Source: Vespula vulgaris (taxonomy: Eukaryota > Arthropoda > Insecta > Hymenoptera > Vespidae). Taken from it: a stretch of DNA of 64,000 bases. The notes beneath the pieces were generated by a model. The model was given only the letters and a program-made list of their open reading frames with translations, was not told the DNA's origin and searched no databases. The stretch covers positions 2,491,501 to 2,555,500 of the forward strand of contig NC_066598.1 of assembly GCF_905475345.1 (NCBI RefSeq). The letters are read 5' to 3'. The translations under genes were made by a program, and so were the position numbers. Shown in pieces: positions 1-13,040 of this stretch (the first letter of the stretch is position 1; each line of letters opens with the position of its first letter).

Positions 1-2
1 CT

Positions 3-3000
3 GACTGGACGTCTGATCGAAATGTAAGTAAATCAGAAAGTGAAATGGAAGGTCAGTGGACAGTTGTTAAAAGAAAAAAACCAGAGAAGAAGAGAACCAT
101 ACAAGCATTTGAAACTACTGATCGTAAAATGTTGCTAAGTTCAAAAGGAGATGATTTAAACGATTCTCTGACAAATTCTATGAGCAACGAATCTGATATG
201 AAAGAAAGAACAAACTCTTCTCCCTTCGTTGCTAATAGAAAAAAATTAGCAAGATCGAACAATTTAAAATCCGTCGATGTCGTTGTGGATGTTCATCAAC
301 GTTGCGAAGAAACAATATCGATGAAATCATTAAAAAATAAGATTGAAACTTTTGACTCCAAGTCCATCGAAGTATCAGAGTTAGAAGATTTATCTTTAGG
401 TAGTAATCTTCAAGAGGAATCAAAGAAAAAAATTAAAGTTGCAACGAAGGATAATTTTGTCATAGATTCGATTGAAAAATTCGAGGACAACGAGGAAGAA
501 ATAACTTCAACGCCTATTCTATCATCTAGATCTTCGAGAAATTTATTCGAAGATAAACCACGTCGTAGGAAACAATGGGAGACAGTACGTCCTGTGATAA
601 ACGAAGTTACGAATTTACAAAAGCCACCAAGGAAACGCTGGTCCAAAGACACAAGCGTTATTCGTTTACCAGAAACTCTGGATTCTTCATCGATTAATGA
701 GAAGATTTCAAAGACTTTAGAAAGATCAATGATACCGGTACCAGCTCCAAGATCATCCTCGACGAACAAACAAAATTCACGTTTTGCTTTTGAGAATGAA
801 GCATTTATATCGGAGAACGAAGAAGTTTTGAGAATTGAGAAAGATCATGTTAGAGATGACACGAGAATTGAGATGAAAAGAATGAGTGATCGAACAGATA
901 CACCTTCCTCTTCTCGAGATTCGAGAACTAATTTTTTTAAGAGAACTTCATCGAGAAAACAGGAAACAACGTCGACTCTAGAAAATACGGAAGATTCCGA
1001 TGCTAATTTATCTTCGTCCTCTTCGAAGAAAATGTCACATTTGTCTAGAAGACGAAGAAAAAATTCTCTTCGCTCGAATTTGTCGAATAGTTTCGAAGAA
1101 ATATCAAATGATCGATACACAGTATCCGAAGATGAATTAATTAATGATGATCGCGAGGTATTAAAAAGACAGAAAAAAATTACGAAATATTCGAGCCGAG
1201 AAAGTTTTTCAATGAACGAGAAAGAAGAAGAAGAAGAATTATCATCGAGAATATGGACTAATAAAACTTCATCTGAAAATAAAAAAAAGAAAGATTGTCA
1301 ATCTAAAGAAGAAATTCGTCATTTAGTCAACCAGGAGGATTCGAAAAAGAAAAAGAAAAAAAAGAAAAAACGTGAATCGATAAAGTACATCTTAATTATG
1401 ATTCACAAAGCTGATATGCTTGAGACCGATTATGTGACTAAACATCCTATGGTTAAAGTACATATTGTTGACGCAGAGACTGGTAATTATTTAAAAAATA
1501 AAAATGACAGTGAAAGTTCATATCTGCAGCCAATGATTACTGGAAAATTTGATTTCAAGGAGAATAGATCAATGATACCTATTTGGGAAGAAGAACTTAT
1601 TTTTGAACATGATTTTAAAACGATCATGAAGATTGGAAATGAACAAGTTATTCTTTTTTTCGAAATTGTTGATCTTTTGAGCTTTGCTGAAGCTAGCTTC
1701 AACTACGATAGGTTTGGCAAGTTTCTTGATTTGATCATGTTCAATTTTGAAATCAATTATTTTTTATAATAATCGAATTTATTTTATTGATATTCCGACG
1801 AACAGGTAACGAAGGATGTTGGTATAAAATAGCTTGGGCATTTTTGAAAACCGTTGGAACGAATAACGCGATGCACGTTGATAAAAAAATTAGATTGCAG
1901 TTATACAGACCTCAGAAGAGTACAAGGAACTTTGGTTCAAGAAAATGTGAAGTAAGAAAGAATGAATATATTTATTTGTTTGAAATCTTCCATGCAATCT
2001 TTTTAACAGGTTTACAATTGGTGGAAATCGAACAAAAGAGACAAATATCCAAGCAGTCTTTACGTCACTGTTACATCTATGAATCCACCGAAATTAGAAC
2101 CAGTACTCTATCAGCAGCTCTCTTTTGACGATATTTTAGATATTGGAAATGAATCTCATAAATTATCAGTGCAGTCATCAGATTTAATTAATTTACCAAG
2201 ATGGACAAGATTAGCTGCTCAATCTTGTAAAATACCAAATGAGAAATATTTTGAAACTGAGATTAGTGAAAATGGGTGTTTCTTTCTTGCTTTTAATAAC
2301 GATGGCAAATATCTAGCTTGCGTTTTTTCTGAAGAATATGATTATCCTATAATAGTATATGAGGTATAACCCAGCGTGTATAATTTATTAATTGTAAGGA
2401 ATTTCTTATAATATTGATTGAATTTTAGATCGAGTCTAATAAAGTTCACGTTCGATTTTCTGGACACAAGACATTCGTATATTCATTGAACTGGTCACCC
2501 GATGATCATTATCTACTTTCTGTTTCATCGGATCAAACTGCTCGTATATGGGACGTTCGTAATAAAATTGTACAACATATTCGAGTGAGTTAATAGAGAG
2601 AGAGAGAAAGAGAAAGATATTTTTCTTCTTTGATATATTTATCATATAAATTCGAAAATTTCATGAAATTTTTCTCAGATGTTGCCTCATCCTTCCTACG
2701 TTTACTGTGGTAAATTCAATCGCAGAAACATGTCGATAGTAGTTACAGGATGTTACGATCGTATTGCAAGAATATGGACGAGAGATTTAAAATCGAAGAA
2801 TTACGAGCTGAGTCAAGAATTAGAGACACACGAGGGATTTGTTAATTCTTTATGCTTTCAAAAAAATGGTAATCTTCTTACAGCTGACAGCGTTGGTACG
2901 ATAATATTATGGTCAGTGAAAAAAAATCGTAGAATGTCTTCTAAAAAAGAATGGTATTTATCAAAGAAGATAAATATTCGCGAAATAGAGAACATCACGA

Positions 3001-4475
3001 TAAATGCAATCATTTTACATCCCCTCGAATCAAGATTGCTCGTTCATTCGAGAGACAATGGTCTACGAATGATAGATCTTGCTGCTGGTGTAGTATTACA
3101 AAAGTATGATGGTTTGAAAAATCAAAGGTATTCCTTTTTTCTCTTTTTGATTCTAAAGATGTTAAAATAATGAATTAATTAATTCTAATTATATCATAGA
3201 ATACAATCTACAGCTTGTATCTCGCCTTGCGGTAGTTTGATCTTTTGTGGCGGAGAAGATTCGACTTTGAATGTGTGGAATTTAGAAACTGGTAGATATT
3301 TAGCAAGATATACGATCGAACGAACCTTCAGAGCAGTAACTTGCGTTGATTACCATCCATACGATCATGTATTAGCATTCTCAAGTTTTGGTAGTCCTTC
3401 TCAAGTTAGAATTTTAAAGTTCGAAAAAAATTCGACAGGGAAGAACATAGGTTTATCGATGATGATGGAAGCTGAAAGAGAAAATGGTGATTATAGGGTT
3501 GATTTCGGTTTGAATCTTCCGAATGTTTCTATTAAAGAAAGATCAAGATCAATGTCGAGTGGTAGACGACAGGAATTATTAAATGAAGGAGAATTAAATA
3601 GTTTCCGATCTGCTCGAAGTCGTAATTCGACTATTGTGAATATTTTTCAAGATGAAGAAAATGGAAAGTATGAGAGTGCGAAATTAAAATTGCGACGACT
3701 GAAGGAAACCGAAGAGCAATTGAAAAGTCGTAGCACCAGTCGTTTGTATAATATCATCGAGAAGATCGATAGGATACTTTCGAATACGTCTAGATCATCG
3801 AATGATCTTGAATCTGGCCAGAATTTTCTTTTTAAAGATCAAGACAAAGATAAGAATAAATTCTCGATGAGTTTTAATCAGGATGATAAGAAGAAAGAGA
3901 AAATCAAGTTGAGAAAATTATCTTCATTGAAGAATTCGAACGTAGATCATTCCAGTTCGTATATTGAATCAAGTTCTATGAGTTATGATGGAAAAGAAAC
4001 GATCGAAATGAAAACGTTCCACGTTTTGAAAGAAAATGAATCAGATTTTAATGAGAGGAGATCGAAGAGTGCAAAGGATTCGACAAGGAGTAAAATCGTT
4101 CGAGAAAATACACCGAAGACTTTTTCTGACGGCGCAGTGAATTCTAGAAGGAATCGAGTTTTTCGTAAAGAAATGTCTGATGATCACTTTAGTCCTTCGG
4201 ATTTTGTGATTTCGCAAGAAGTTCACGAATTAAAGATCACTTCTTCTAGTTCACCAGAAAGTGCGGGTACTTATGTTGTAGAGAAAGCAGAGTTAGAACA
4301 AAATAAAGATTCCAATTCTGTGAAAACTTCAGCTAATGACAGATCTATAAATAACGGCGACAAGAATTTTGTAAAAATGTTAGAAAGTGATAGTTCACTG
4401 CCAAGTAATGCTACATTCACTTTAGAAAACGAGATTCTTATTTCTAAATCAAGAAGAAAAAAGTTTGTATCTTAA
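3..4475 (+). CDS. AHI1: Jouberin (AHI1 homologue), 5' end cut by window edge
   Basis: Six exons join in phase: 3-1716, 1806-1951, 2010-2363, 2429-2584, 2679-3127 and 3200-4475 (TAA), giving about 1364 visible residues. The frame is open to the left edge, so the true start may lie outside; the first visible Met is at 45. Seen: about 450 charged, Ser/Lys-rich, low-complexity residues; then a C2-like jouberin block (VKVHIVDAETG, IPIWEEELIF, WYKIAWAFLK, VYNWWKSNKRDKYPSSLYV); then WD40 repeats (GHKTFVYSLNWSPDDHY, DQTARIWDV, LPHPSYVYCGKF, VVTGCYDRIARIW, FVNSLCF, EDSTLNVWNLETG). Known: jouberin acts at the ciliary transition zone/basal body. Odd: the roughly 350-residue tail after the WD40 region is Ser/Lys-rich with no SH3 domain visible, although vertebrate AHI1 carries one there. 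Family call very secure. Confidence 0.95.
1717..1805 (+). other. GC-AG intron in AHI1
   Basis: The intron starts GCAAGT rather than GTAAGT and ends AACAG. Cutting after the first G of the Gly codon at 1716 and joining at 1806 restores a Gly codon and reads straight into the conserved NEGCWYKIAWAFLK block. The in-phase GT alternatives nearby do not do this as well. GC donors with an otherwise ideal consensus are a known minor class. Confidence 0.75.
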
Positions 4476-4764
4476 AAAGGAATTTTCGAATATATATATT
4501 TAATTATATAGTTTGCAAAGATATATTGGTTGGTGACAATGAAAATAACTTAAGATATATATTTTTTTGAATGGTTCCACGTTACTATAATATAGATCAA
4601 TGTCACATAAAATAAGTGATAAATTCAATTTTTACAGATTTTCCACTCAGGGTATTTTCTTAATTATTGGCACATATTTTATCAACAGCTTTTGTTACAG
4701 TTTGCTATTTCTCATGATCTTTAAATATTTAGTGTAAATTTGCAGTATCTTCTTTTTACGAAAA
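4476..4764. other. AHI1 3' flank
   Basis: AT-rich 3' UTR and intergenic DNA following the jouberin stop codon. No further gene or repeat was recognised. Confidence 0.5.
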
Positions 4765-5776
4765 ATGCGATTGTTTCAAACGATAGCAAAATTTTTTATT
4801 AACCTAACCATTTTACCGGTTTTATATATTTTATATTTGTATATGATATTCCTTACAAATTTCATAAATATTTCAATGGGACTATATATATTATTAATAT
4901 CTTTAATTAGTGGAATTAATTTGATGGATATTGAAGAGATCAATGAATCAGTACAGGTATACCAGTTATACATTTTTATACATACGTATTTAATATATAT
5001 ATACACACACACACATATAAGATATAAAAGATAACAAATGTGTGTGATTAAAATGAAAAAGTTTCTAAGAAAAATCCAAAATGTGTAATGTACTAAGAGG
5101 TTTGGCAATCGTAAGCATTACTTTAATATTCTTTCCATTTTTATTTATATTTAACCTTTATCTCATGTTTATTACTGTGATCTTTAATATTCTGCAATTT
5201 ATTTATATATTTCTAATGATCTTACTCGGTGCTTTACCAGATAGTGCATTAACGGATTAAAAGGTGAAAAGAAAGAAATGGAATGTTACACACACACACA
5301 TACACACACACAAACTCTTCTGATAATATAATAATTAATTTCATAATTAATTATTTTTCAGAATTCTGATGAGGTTACATCAAATGACTTAAATTAATGT
5401 CATTTAATTATCTACACAATCGACATTCACATTGTTTAACAGGAATGAAACATTTAAATTCAATTGGTTAAAATTTATCGAAAAAAAATGATAAATTTAC
5501 GATAAGAGCAATGTGACAAATGAATTATTTATAATATTAAATATTTTGTGAATATTATTTATAATAATAGATAATTTGAAATTTAAGTGCTCGCTCTTTA
5601 TAATTATACAATTTAGATAATACTATTAAATTATTAAGGCTGTTCATCACGCAATATCCATCCAGAAAAGTTATGGTAACTCATTTAGGCATTTTAATGA
5701 TCTTTGGACAGATGATTCTGAGGTAAAAATAAAGAGATGTGTTCAACCATACACTCCAATAGATTTTAGTTTCTAA
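4765..5776 (+). CDS. Candidate small membrane protein, two exons (weak)
   Basis: Not recognised. Exon 1 (4765-4956) starts at ATG, encodes 64 residues rich in Leu/Ile/Phe/Tyr that could form one or two membrane segments, and ends in phase 0 at a GTATAC donor. An open stretch 5639-5776, in phase 0 after a TTAAG acceptor, encodes AVHHAISIQKSYGNSFRHFNDLWTD and ends at TAA. Joined, this would be a protein of about 109 residues with an N-terminal membrane part and a polar tail. The acceptor has a poor pyrimidine tract and the 681-nt intron is unsupported, so this may be a decayed gene or chance. The second segment looks more protein-like than its AT-rich surroundings. Confidence 0.3.
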
Positions 5777-6829
5777 AATATTTAAAAATATTAGAAAAGT
5801 TGAATAGTTCCCTTTAAATTAAATACACTATAGATGTCGATAAACTATAATTATACGTTGGTAACAATAACGTCGGTAATCTAAATCGTATATTTATAAC
5901 GTTGGTAAAGTAGATTCATTTATTGTTTATGTAGTTCATATTTTGCCCACACCTACCGCTGAATGCACATCTGCCATTAAAGGTTGTTTGTCTCGCCTGG
6001 CTTTATGATTTACGCTGACAATGAAAACAAATGTAATTCTTGATTGATTTTAATGAAGAAGGTCTCATTTTAAAGAGGAAGGTTTAATCTAGGACATCAC
6101 TTTTTCGAATTTTTGAAGAAGTTTCAGTTTCTTTGAAAAAAATCGTGTTAAAATATTTTGTTCTTTCGGGAATAATTTATGCATAAAGATAAAGCTTTTT
6201 CAAAAATTTGGGAAAGCTATGTCCTTGCTTAAACTTTCATCGTTAAAACGCGATTTTGGTCATTAAAAATCGATTAAAAATTATGGCTGGACTCGTTGAT
6301 GGTGTAGATACTGTTTTTTCGTGAAAAGAAGATTCTTCGCGGAAAAAGAGAAGAATCTTATATTATATCTACTAATTTTCATATAAATACAAAAAATAAT
6401 TGTATGATGTTTCTATGAATTTTCTGAACTATTTAAAATGCAAGAAGCATTTGTGATGTCCATACAGAGAAACCACATCAATTCATTCATGTATTTTAAT
6501 AAGCTTTTCGAAGATGATTCCAATAAAAAGGTAAAAGATAAACATAAAGAAATACGTCTTCAGCCAATCATGTTAGAGGGTCTGAAAAAAATATTTATTT
6601 TCCGTCATATTCTATATATTAGAAATATAAAAATCTTATAAGAAACGTTTAGGAGAATAATTTTAATTTAATATTTCAATTTACTCATATATAAATATAA
6701 AATAAAAATGCCCATATTTAATATAAAGAAAAACGAAATTAATACTTTCAATAACTTTCCAATTCAAACAATTTTTTATATATAAGGAGTAGAGTAAATT
6801 AATATTCAAACAATTAACATAACAAAGAT
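5777..6829. other. Intergenic AT-rich DNA
   Basis: No convincing gene. A 67-codon frame at 6438-6641 has no recognisable features. Around 5931-5978 lies a stretch beginning GTAGTTCATATTTTG that reappears in similar form at about 17171, on the other side of the repeat/non-coding RNA locus. Confidence 0.5.
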
Positions 6830-7299
6830 CGTAAAAAGGGAGAAATATAAAATAATTTCAATTGAAAATTTCCATACTTCAAAATATATATTCGGATTAA
6901 GGATTAAATATGACGATAACCGAGTCAGTTTTCATTTACGACGAATAAACAACGAAAGTTTATCTTTTTCAATAGTAATAGTTAGACATTAATATTTTAG
7001 ATAATTTTTCAATAATTTAAACAATATTTAATGTAAAATAAAGAAATATTTGAACAATAGTATTTTAGTTTAACAATATAAACATTGTAGAGCGAAAAAC
7101 ATAAAATAATTTTAATTAAAAATTTCAATACTTTGAAATTTTGATTTCGAAATCCTTACCTACGTATGATGACAACAAAATAAAACCTGTAATTGACTTT
7201 AACAGTTATTCGATCAGTCTTTCCTTATATACAGGCGAGTGAACATCGATAGCTCTTCAGAATATATTTCTTGCAAGTGTTAAGAAAGAGTTAAAGAGA

Positions 7300-8025
7300 G
7301 TATATACATTTCATATATCATACTTTTCATCAATAATTTCTACAATTTATTTTATTTTAGATTTAAATATAAAACTGAGGATCCTTTGCTACGCGCGACG
7401 TCGACAAAAAAAGAACATATAGTTGATTTTAACAGTTATTGGATCAGTCTTGATTTGAACTTCAACGAGTACACATCACAGATCTCATCAAACATGTACT
7501 CTGTGAATAATAACGAAGAGTTAATGTAAGTACAATAATATATCACTCTTTCTTTCAATATTCTATACGATTTGTTTTATTTTAGAATTAAATTGTGAAA
7601 TGGAGATACTCACCCTTCTGTACCACAACAAAGTCGGACCTTCGACCGACTTTGACAGTTACTGGTTCAGTCTTGCTTCGAATTTCGACGAGTAGACATC
7701 GCAGTTCTCGCAGTATGCATTCTCCGTAAGTAATAGAGAAGAGTTAATGTAGGTACATAATTGTATCTTTCATTCTTTTAATATTATATACGATTTGATT
7801 TGTTTTAGAATTAAATAGTGTAGTGGGAATACTCTCCCACCCGTGACGACAACGTAAACAGACTGACTTTGACAGTAAATGATGCAGACTTCTTTCGAAT
7901 TTCGACAAGAACACAACGCAGTTGTCGCAGGACGCATTCTCCGCATGTACTAGATAAGAGTTAATGCAAGTACATATTTATATTGCACATGCTTTCATTA
8001 TTCTATATGATTTACTATATTTTAG
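7300..8025 (+). repeat. Diverged founder units of the exon-intron array (about 220 bp each)
   Basis: Three to four tandem units of roughly 215-225 bp. Each has a TTTTAG acceptor, an exon of about 160 nt containing a TTTGACAGTTA-like word followed by TTCAGTCTT, then GAGTTAAT and a donor. Intron length stays near 60 nt (7526-7585, 7749-7808, 7966-8025) while sequence has drifted, unlike the nearly identical units to the right. Confidence 0.75.
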
Positions 8026-11000
8026 ATGTAAATCCGAAGTGGGGATACTTGGCTTCGAGGGATGACAACAAAGTCGTGCCTTTGACCGACTTCTACCGTA
8101 ACTAGTTCAGTTGTGCTTTGGACTTCGACGAGGGAACATATAAATTTTCACAGGATGCCACTCGAGCGAGTATTTAGGAATAGTTTACGCAAGTACAATA
8201 TTTTATTACTCATATTTTCGAAATTCTATGCTTTCTCTTTTGCTTCAGACTTCGATTTCGCATTCTCGAAGGAATTTGATAATCGATCTCCACGATAGGA
8301 CTTAGAAATATTCGCGGATGCCATTCGTGCAAGTATTAACGAAGAATTGATAGAAATATACAACAGTTTATTTGGTATTAGACTAAATCGGAAGTGGGGA
8401 TAGTCGGCTTCGAGAGACGACAACAAAGTCGTGCCTTTGACCGACTTCTACCGTAACTAGTTCAGTTGTGCTTTGGACTTCGACGAGGGAACATATAAAT
8501 TTTCGCAGGATGTCACTCGAGCGAGTATTTACGAATAGTTTACGCAAGTACAATATTATATTACTCATATTTTCGAAATTCTATGCTTTCTCTTTTGCTT
8601 CAGACTTCGATTTCGCATTCCCGAAGGAACTTGAAAATCGATCTCGACGATAGGACTTAGAAATATTCGCGGATGCCATTCGTGCAAGTATTAACGAAGA
8701 ATTAATGGAAATATACAACAGTTTATTTGGTATTAGACTAAATCCGAAGTGGGGATAGTCGGCTTCGAGAGACGACAACAAAGTCGTGCCTTTGACCGAC
8801 TTCTAGTTCAGTTGTGCTTTGGACTTCGACGAGGGAACATATAGATTTTCGCAGGTGTCACTCGAGCGAGTATTTACGAATAGTTTACGCAAGTACAATA
8901 TTTTATTACTCATATTTTCGAAATTCTATGCTTTCTCTTTTGCTTCAGACTTCGATTTCGCATTCTCGAAGGAATTTGATAATCGATCTCCACGATAGGA
9001 CTTAGAAATATTCGCGGATGCCATTCGTGCAAGTATTAACGAAGAATTGATAGAAATATACAACAGTTTATTTGGTATTAGACTAAATCGGAAGTGGGGA
9101 TAGTCGGCTTCGAGAGACGACAACAAAGTCGTGCCTTTGACCGACTTCTACCGTAACTAGTTCAGTTGTGCTTTGGACTTCGACGAGGGAACATATAAAT
9201 TTTCGCAGGTGTCACTCGAGCGAGTATTTACGAATAGTTTACGCAAGTACAATATTTTATTACTCATATTTTCAAAATTCTATGCTTTCTCTTTTGCTTC
9301 AGACTTCGATTTCGCATTCTCGAAGGAATTTGATAATCGATCTCCACGATAGGACTTAGAAATATTCGCGGATGCCATTCGTGCAAGTATTAACGAAGAA
9401 TTAATGGAAGTATATAACAGTTTATTTGGTATTAGACCAAATCCGAAGTGGGGATAGTCGGCTTCGAGAGACGACAACAAAGTCGTGCCTTTGACCGACT
9501 TCTAGTTCAGTTGTGCTTTGGACTTCGACGAGGGAACATATAGATTTTCGCAGGTGTCACTCGAGCGAGTATTTACGAATAGTTTACGCAAGTACAATAT
9601 TTTATTACTCATATTTTCGAAATTCTATGCTTTCTCTTTTGCTTCAGACTTCGATTTTGCATTCTCGAAGGAATTTGATAATCGATCTCCACGATAGGAC
9701 TTAGAAATATTCGCGGATGCCATTCGTGCAAGTATTAACGAAGAATTAATGGAAATATACAACAGTTTATTTGGTATTAGACTAAATCGGAAGTGGGGAT
9801 AGTCGGCTTCGAGAGACGACAACAAAGTCGTGCCTTTGACCGACTTCTACCGTAACTAGTTCAGTTGTGCTTTGGACTTCGACGAGGGAACATATAAATT
9901 TTCGCAGGTGTCACTCGAGCGAGTATTTACGAATAGTTTACGCAAGTACAATATTTTATTACTCATATTTTCAAAATTCTATGCTTTCTCTTTTGCTTCA
10001 GACTTCGATTTCGCATTCTCGAAGGAATTTGATAATCGATCTCCACGATAGGACTTAGAAATATTCGCGGATGCCATTCGTGCAAGTATTAACGAAGAAT
10101 TAATGGAAGTATATAACAGTTTATTTGGTATTAGACCAAATCCGAAGTGGGGATAGTCGGCTTCGAGAGACGACAACAAAGTCGTGCCTTTGACCGACTT
10201 CTAGTTCAGTTGTGCTTTGGACTTCGACGAGGGAACATATAGATTTTCGCAGGTGTCACTCGAGCGAGTATTTACGAATAGTTTACGCAAGTACAATATT
10301 TTATTACTCATATTTTCGAAATTCTATGCTTTCTCTTTTGCTTCAGACTTCGATTTTGCATTCTCGAAGGAATTTGATAATCGATCTCCACGATAGGACT
10401 TAGAAATATTCGCGGATGCCATTCGTGCAAGTATTAACGAAGAATTAATGGAAATATACAACAGTTTATTTGGTATTAGACTAAATCCGAAGTGGGGATA
10501 GTCGGCTTCGAGAGACGACAACAAAGTCGTGCCTTTGACCGACTTCTAGTTCAGTTGTGCTTTGGACTTCGACGAGGGAACATATAGATTTTCGCAGGTG
10601 TCACTCGAGCGAGTATTTACGAATAGTTTACGCAAGTACAATATTTTATTACTCATATTTTCGAAATTCTATGCTTTCTCTTTTGCTTCAGACTTCGATT
10701 TCGCATTCTCGAAGGAATTTGATAATCGATCTCCACGATAGGACTTAGAAATATTCGCGGATGCCATTCGTGCAAGTATTAACGAAGAATTAATGGAAAT
10801 ATACAACAGTTTATTTGGTATTAGACTAAATCGGAAGTGGGGATAGTCGGCTTCGAGAGACGACAACAAAGTCGTGCCTTTGACCGACTTCTAGTTCAGT
10901 TGTGCTTTGGACTTCGACGAGGGAACATATAGATTTTCGCAGGTGTCACTCGAGCGAGTATTTACGAATAGTTTACGCAAGTACAATATTTTATTACTCA

Positions 11001-11400
11001 TATTTTCGAAATTCTATGCTTTCTCTTTTGCTTCAGACTTCGATTTCGCATTCTCGAAGGAATTTGATAATCGATCTCCACGATAGGACTTAGAAATATT
11101 CGCGGATGCCATTCGTGCAAGTATTAACGAAGAATTAATGGAAATATACAACAGTTTATTTGGTATTAGACTAAATCCGAAGTGGGGATAGTCGGCTTCG
11201 AGAGACGACAACAAAGTCGTGCCTTTGACCGACTTCTAGTTCAGTTGTGCTTTGGACTTCGACGAGGGAACATAGAAATTTTCACAGGATGTCACTCGAG
11301 CGAGTATTTACGAATAGTTTACGCAAGTACAATATTATATTACTCATATTTTCGAAATTCTATGCTTTCTCTTTTGCTTCAGACTTCGATTTCGCACTCC
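8026..11400 (+). repeat. Ten-copy tandem repeat, 345/354-bp units with higher-order 699-bp dimers
   Basis: Using TAGTTCAGTTGTGCTTTGG as anchor, copies begin at 8103, 8458, 8804, 9158, 9503, 9857, 10202, 10547, 10892 and 11237. Spacings are 355, 346, 354, 345, 354, 345, 345, 345 and 345. The extra 9 bp are CCGTAACTA-like. The stretches 8804-9503 and 9503-10202 are near-identical 699-bp dimers. Each unit holds one 60-nt GC-AG intron-like block and one second segment whose donor position reads GGAAATA instead of GTAAGTA. Short frames of 63-66 codons recur in every unit only because the units are nearly identical. Confidence 0.95.
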
Positions 11401-11404
11401 CGGA

Positions 11405-13040
11405 GGACTTTGAAAATCTGTCTCCCGAGTGGACTTAGAAATTTTCGCATCTTTGCGGGACTTTGAAAATCTGTCTTCCGAGTGGACTTAGAAATTTTCG
11501 CATCTTTGCGGGACTTTGAAAATCTGTCTCCCGAGTGGACTTAGAAATTTTCGCATCTTTGCGGGACTTTGAAAATCTATCTCCACGAGTGGACTTAGAA
11601 ATTTTCGCATCTTTGCGGGACTTTGAAAATCTGTCTCCCGAGTGGACTTAGAAATTTTCGCATCTTTGCGGGACTTTGAAAATCTGTCTCCCGAGTGGAC
11701 TTAGAAATTTTCGCATCTTTGCGGGACTTTGAAAATCTGTCTCCCGAGTGGACTTAGAAATTTTCGCATCTTTGCGGGATTTTGAAAATCTGTCTCCCGA
11801 GTGGACTTAGAAATTTTCGCATCTTTGCGGGACTTTGAAAATCTATCTCCACGAGTGGACTTAGAAATTTTCGCATCTTTGCGGGACTTTGAAAATCTGT
11901 CTCCCGAGTGGACTTAGAAATTTTCGCATCTTTGCGGGACTTTGAAAATCTGTCTCCCGAGTGGACTTAGAAATTTTCGCATCTTTGCGGGACTTTGAAA
12001 ATCTGTCTCCCGAGTGGACTTAGAAATTTTCGCATCTTTGCGGGATTTTGAAAATCTGTCTCCCGAGTGGACTTAGAAATTTTCGCATCTTTGCGGGACT
12101 TTGAAAATCTATCTCCACGAGTGGACTTAGAAATTTTCGCATCTTTGCGGGACTTTGAAAATCTGTCTCCCGAGTGGACTTAGAAATTTTCGCATCTTTG
12201 CGGGACTTTGAAAATCTGTCTCCCGAGTGGACTTAGAAATTTTCGCATCTTTGCGGGACTTTGAAAATCTATCTCCACGAGTGGACTTAGAAATTTTCGC
12301 ATCTTTGCGGGACTTTGAAAATCTGTCTCCCGAGTGGACTTAGAAATTTTCGCATCTTTGCGGGACTTTGAAAATCTATCTCCACGAGTGGACTTAGAAA
12401 TTTTCGCATCTTTGCGGGACTTTGAAAATCTATCTCCACGAGTGGACTTAGAAATTTTCGCATCTTTGCGGGATTTTGAAAATCTGTCTCCCGAGTGGAC
12501 TTAGAAATTTTCGCATCTTTGCGGGACTTTGAAAATCTATCTCCACGAGTGGACTTAGAAATTTTCGCACCTTTGGGGGACTTTGAAAATCTATCTCCAC
12601 GAGTTGACTTAGAAATTTTCGCATCTTTGCGGGACTTTGAAAATCTATCTCCCGAGTGGACTTAGAAATTTCTACACTCCTGGAGGACTTTGAAGATCTA
12701 TCTCCCGAGTGGACTTAGAAATTTTCGCATCTTTGCGGGACTTTGAAAATCTATCTCCACGAGTGGACTTAGAAATTTTCGCATCTTTGCGGGATTTTGA
12801 AAATCTGTCTCCCGAGTGGACTTAGAAATTTTCGCATCTTTGCGGGACTTTGAAAATCTATCTCCACGAGTGGACTTAGAAATTTTCGCACCTTTGGGGG
12901 ACTTTGAAAATCTATCTCCACGAGTTGACTTAGAAATTTTCGCATCTTTGCGGGACTTTGAAAATCTATCTCCCGAGTGGACTTAGAAATTTCTACACTC
13001 CTGGAGGACTTTGAAGATCTATCTCCCGAGTGGACTTAGA
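11405..13040 (+). repeat. 53/54-bp minisatellite, about 30 copies
   Basis: The unit runs GGACTTTGAAAATCTGTCTC, CCGAGTGGACTTAGAAATTT, TCGCATCTTTGCG (53 bp); a variant with ATCTCCACGAG is 54 bp. Variants bearing CACCTTTGGGG and a CTACACTCCTGGAGG junction occur twice, 321 bp apart (six units), showing block duplication. The unit is recognisably an expansion of the segment GATAATCGATCTCCACGATA...GGACTTAGAAATATTCGCGG present in each 345-bp unit. Confidence 0.95.

Noticed and set aside
4765..5034. Acyltransferase (GPAT-type) N-terminus
   Set aside because: Only a loose likeness of the hydrophobic start; no acyltransferase motif (HxxxxD) anywhere nearby.
8113..11438. Repeated 61-66 codon frames on both strands
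   Set aside because: They recur only because the 345-bp units are nearly identical; they overlap on opposite strands, lack conserved codon behaviour and cross the splice-like sites.
11405..13040. CRISPR-like array
   Set aside because: Repeats abut directly with no variable spacers, and the context is an animal genome; it is a minisatellite.
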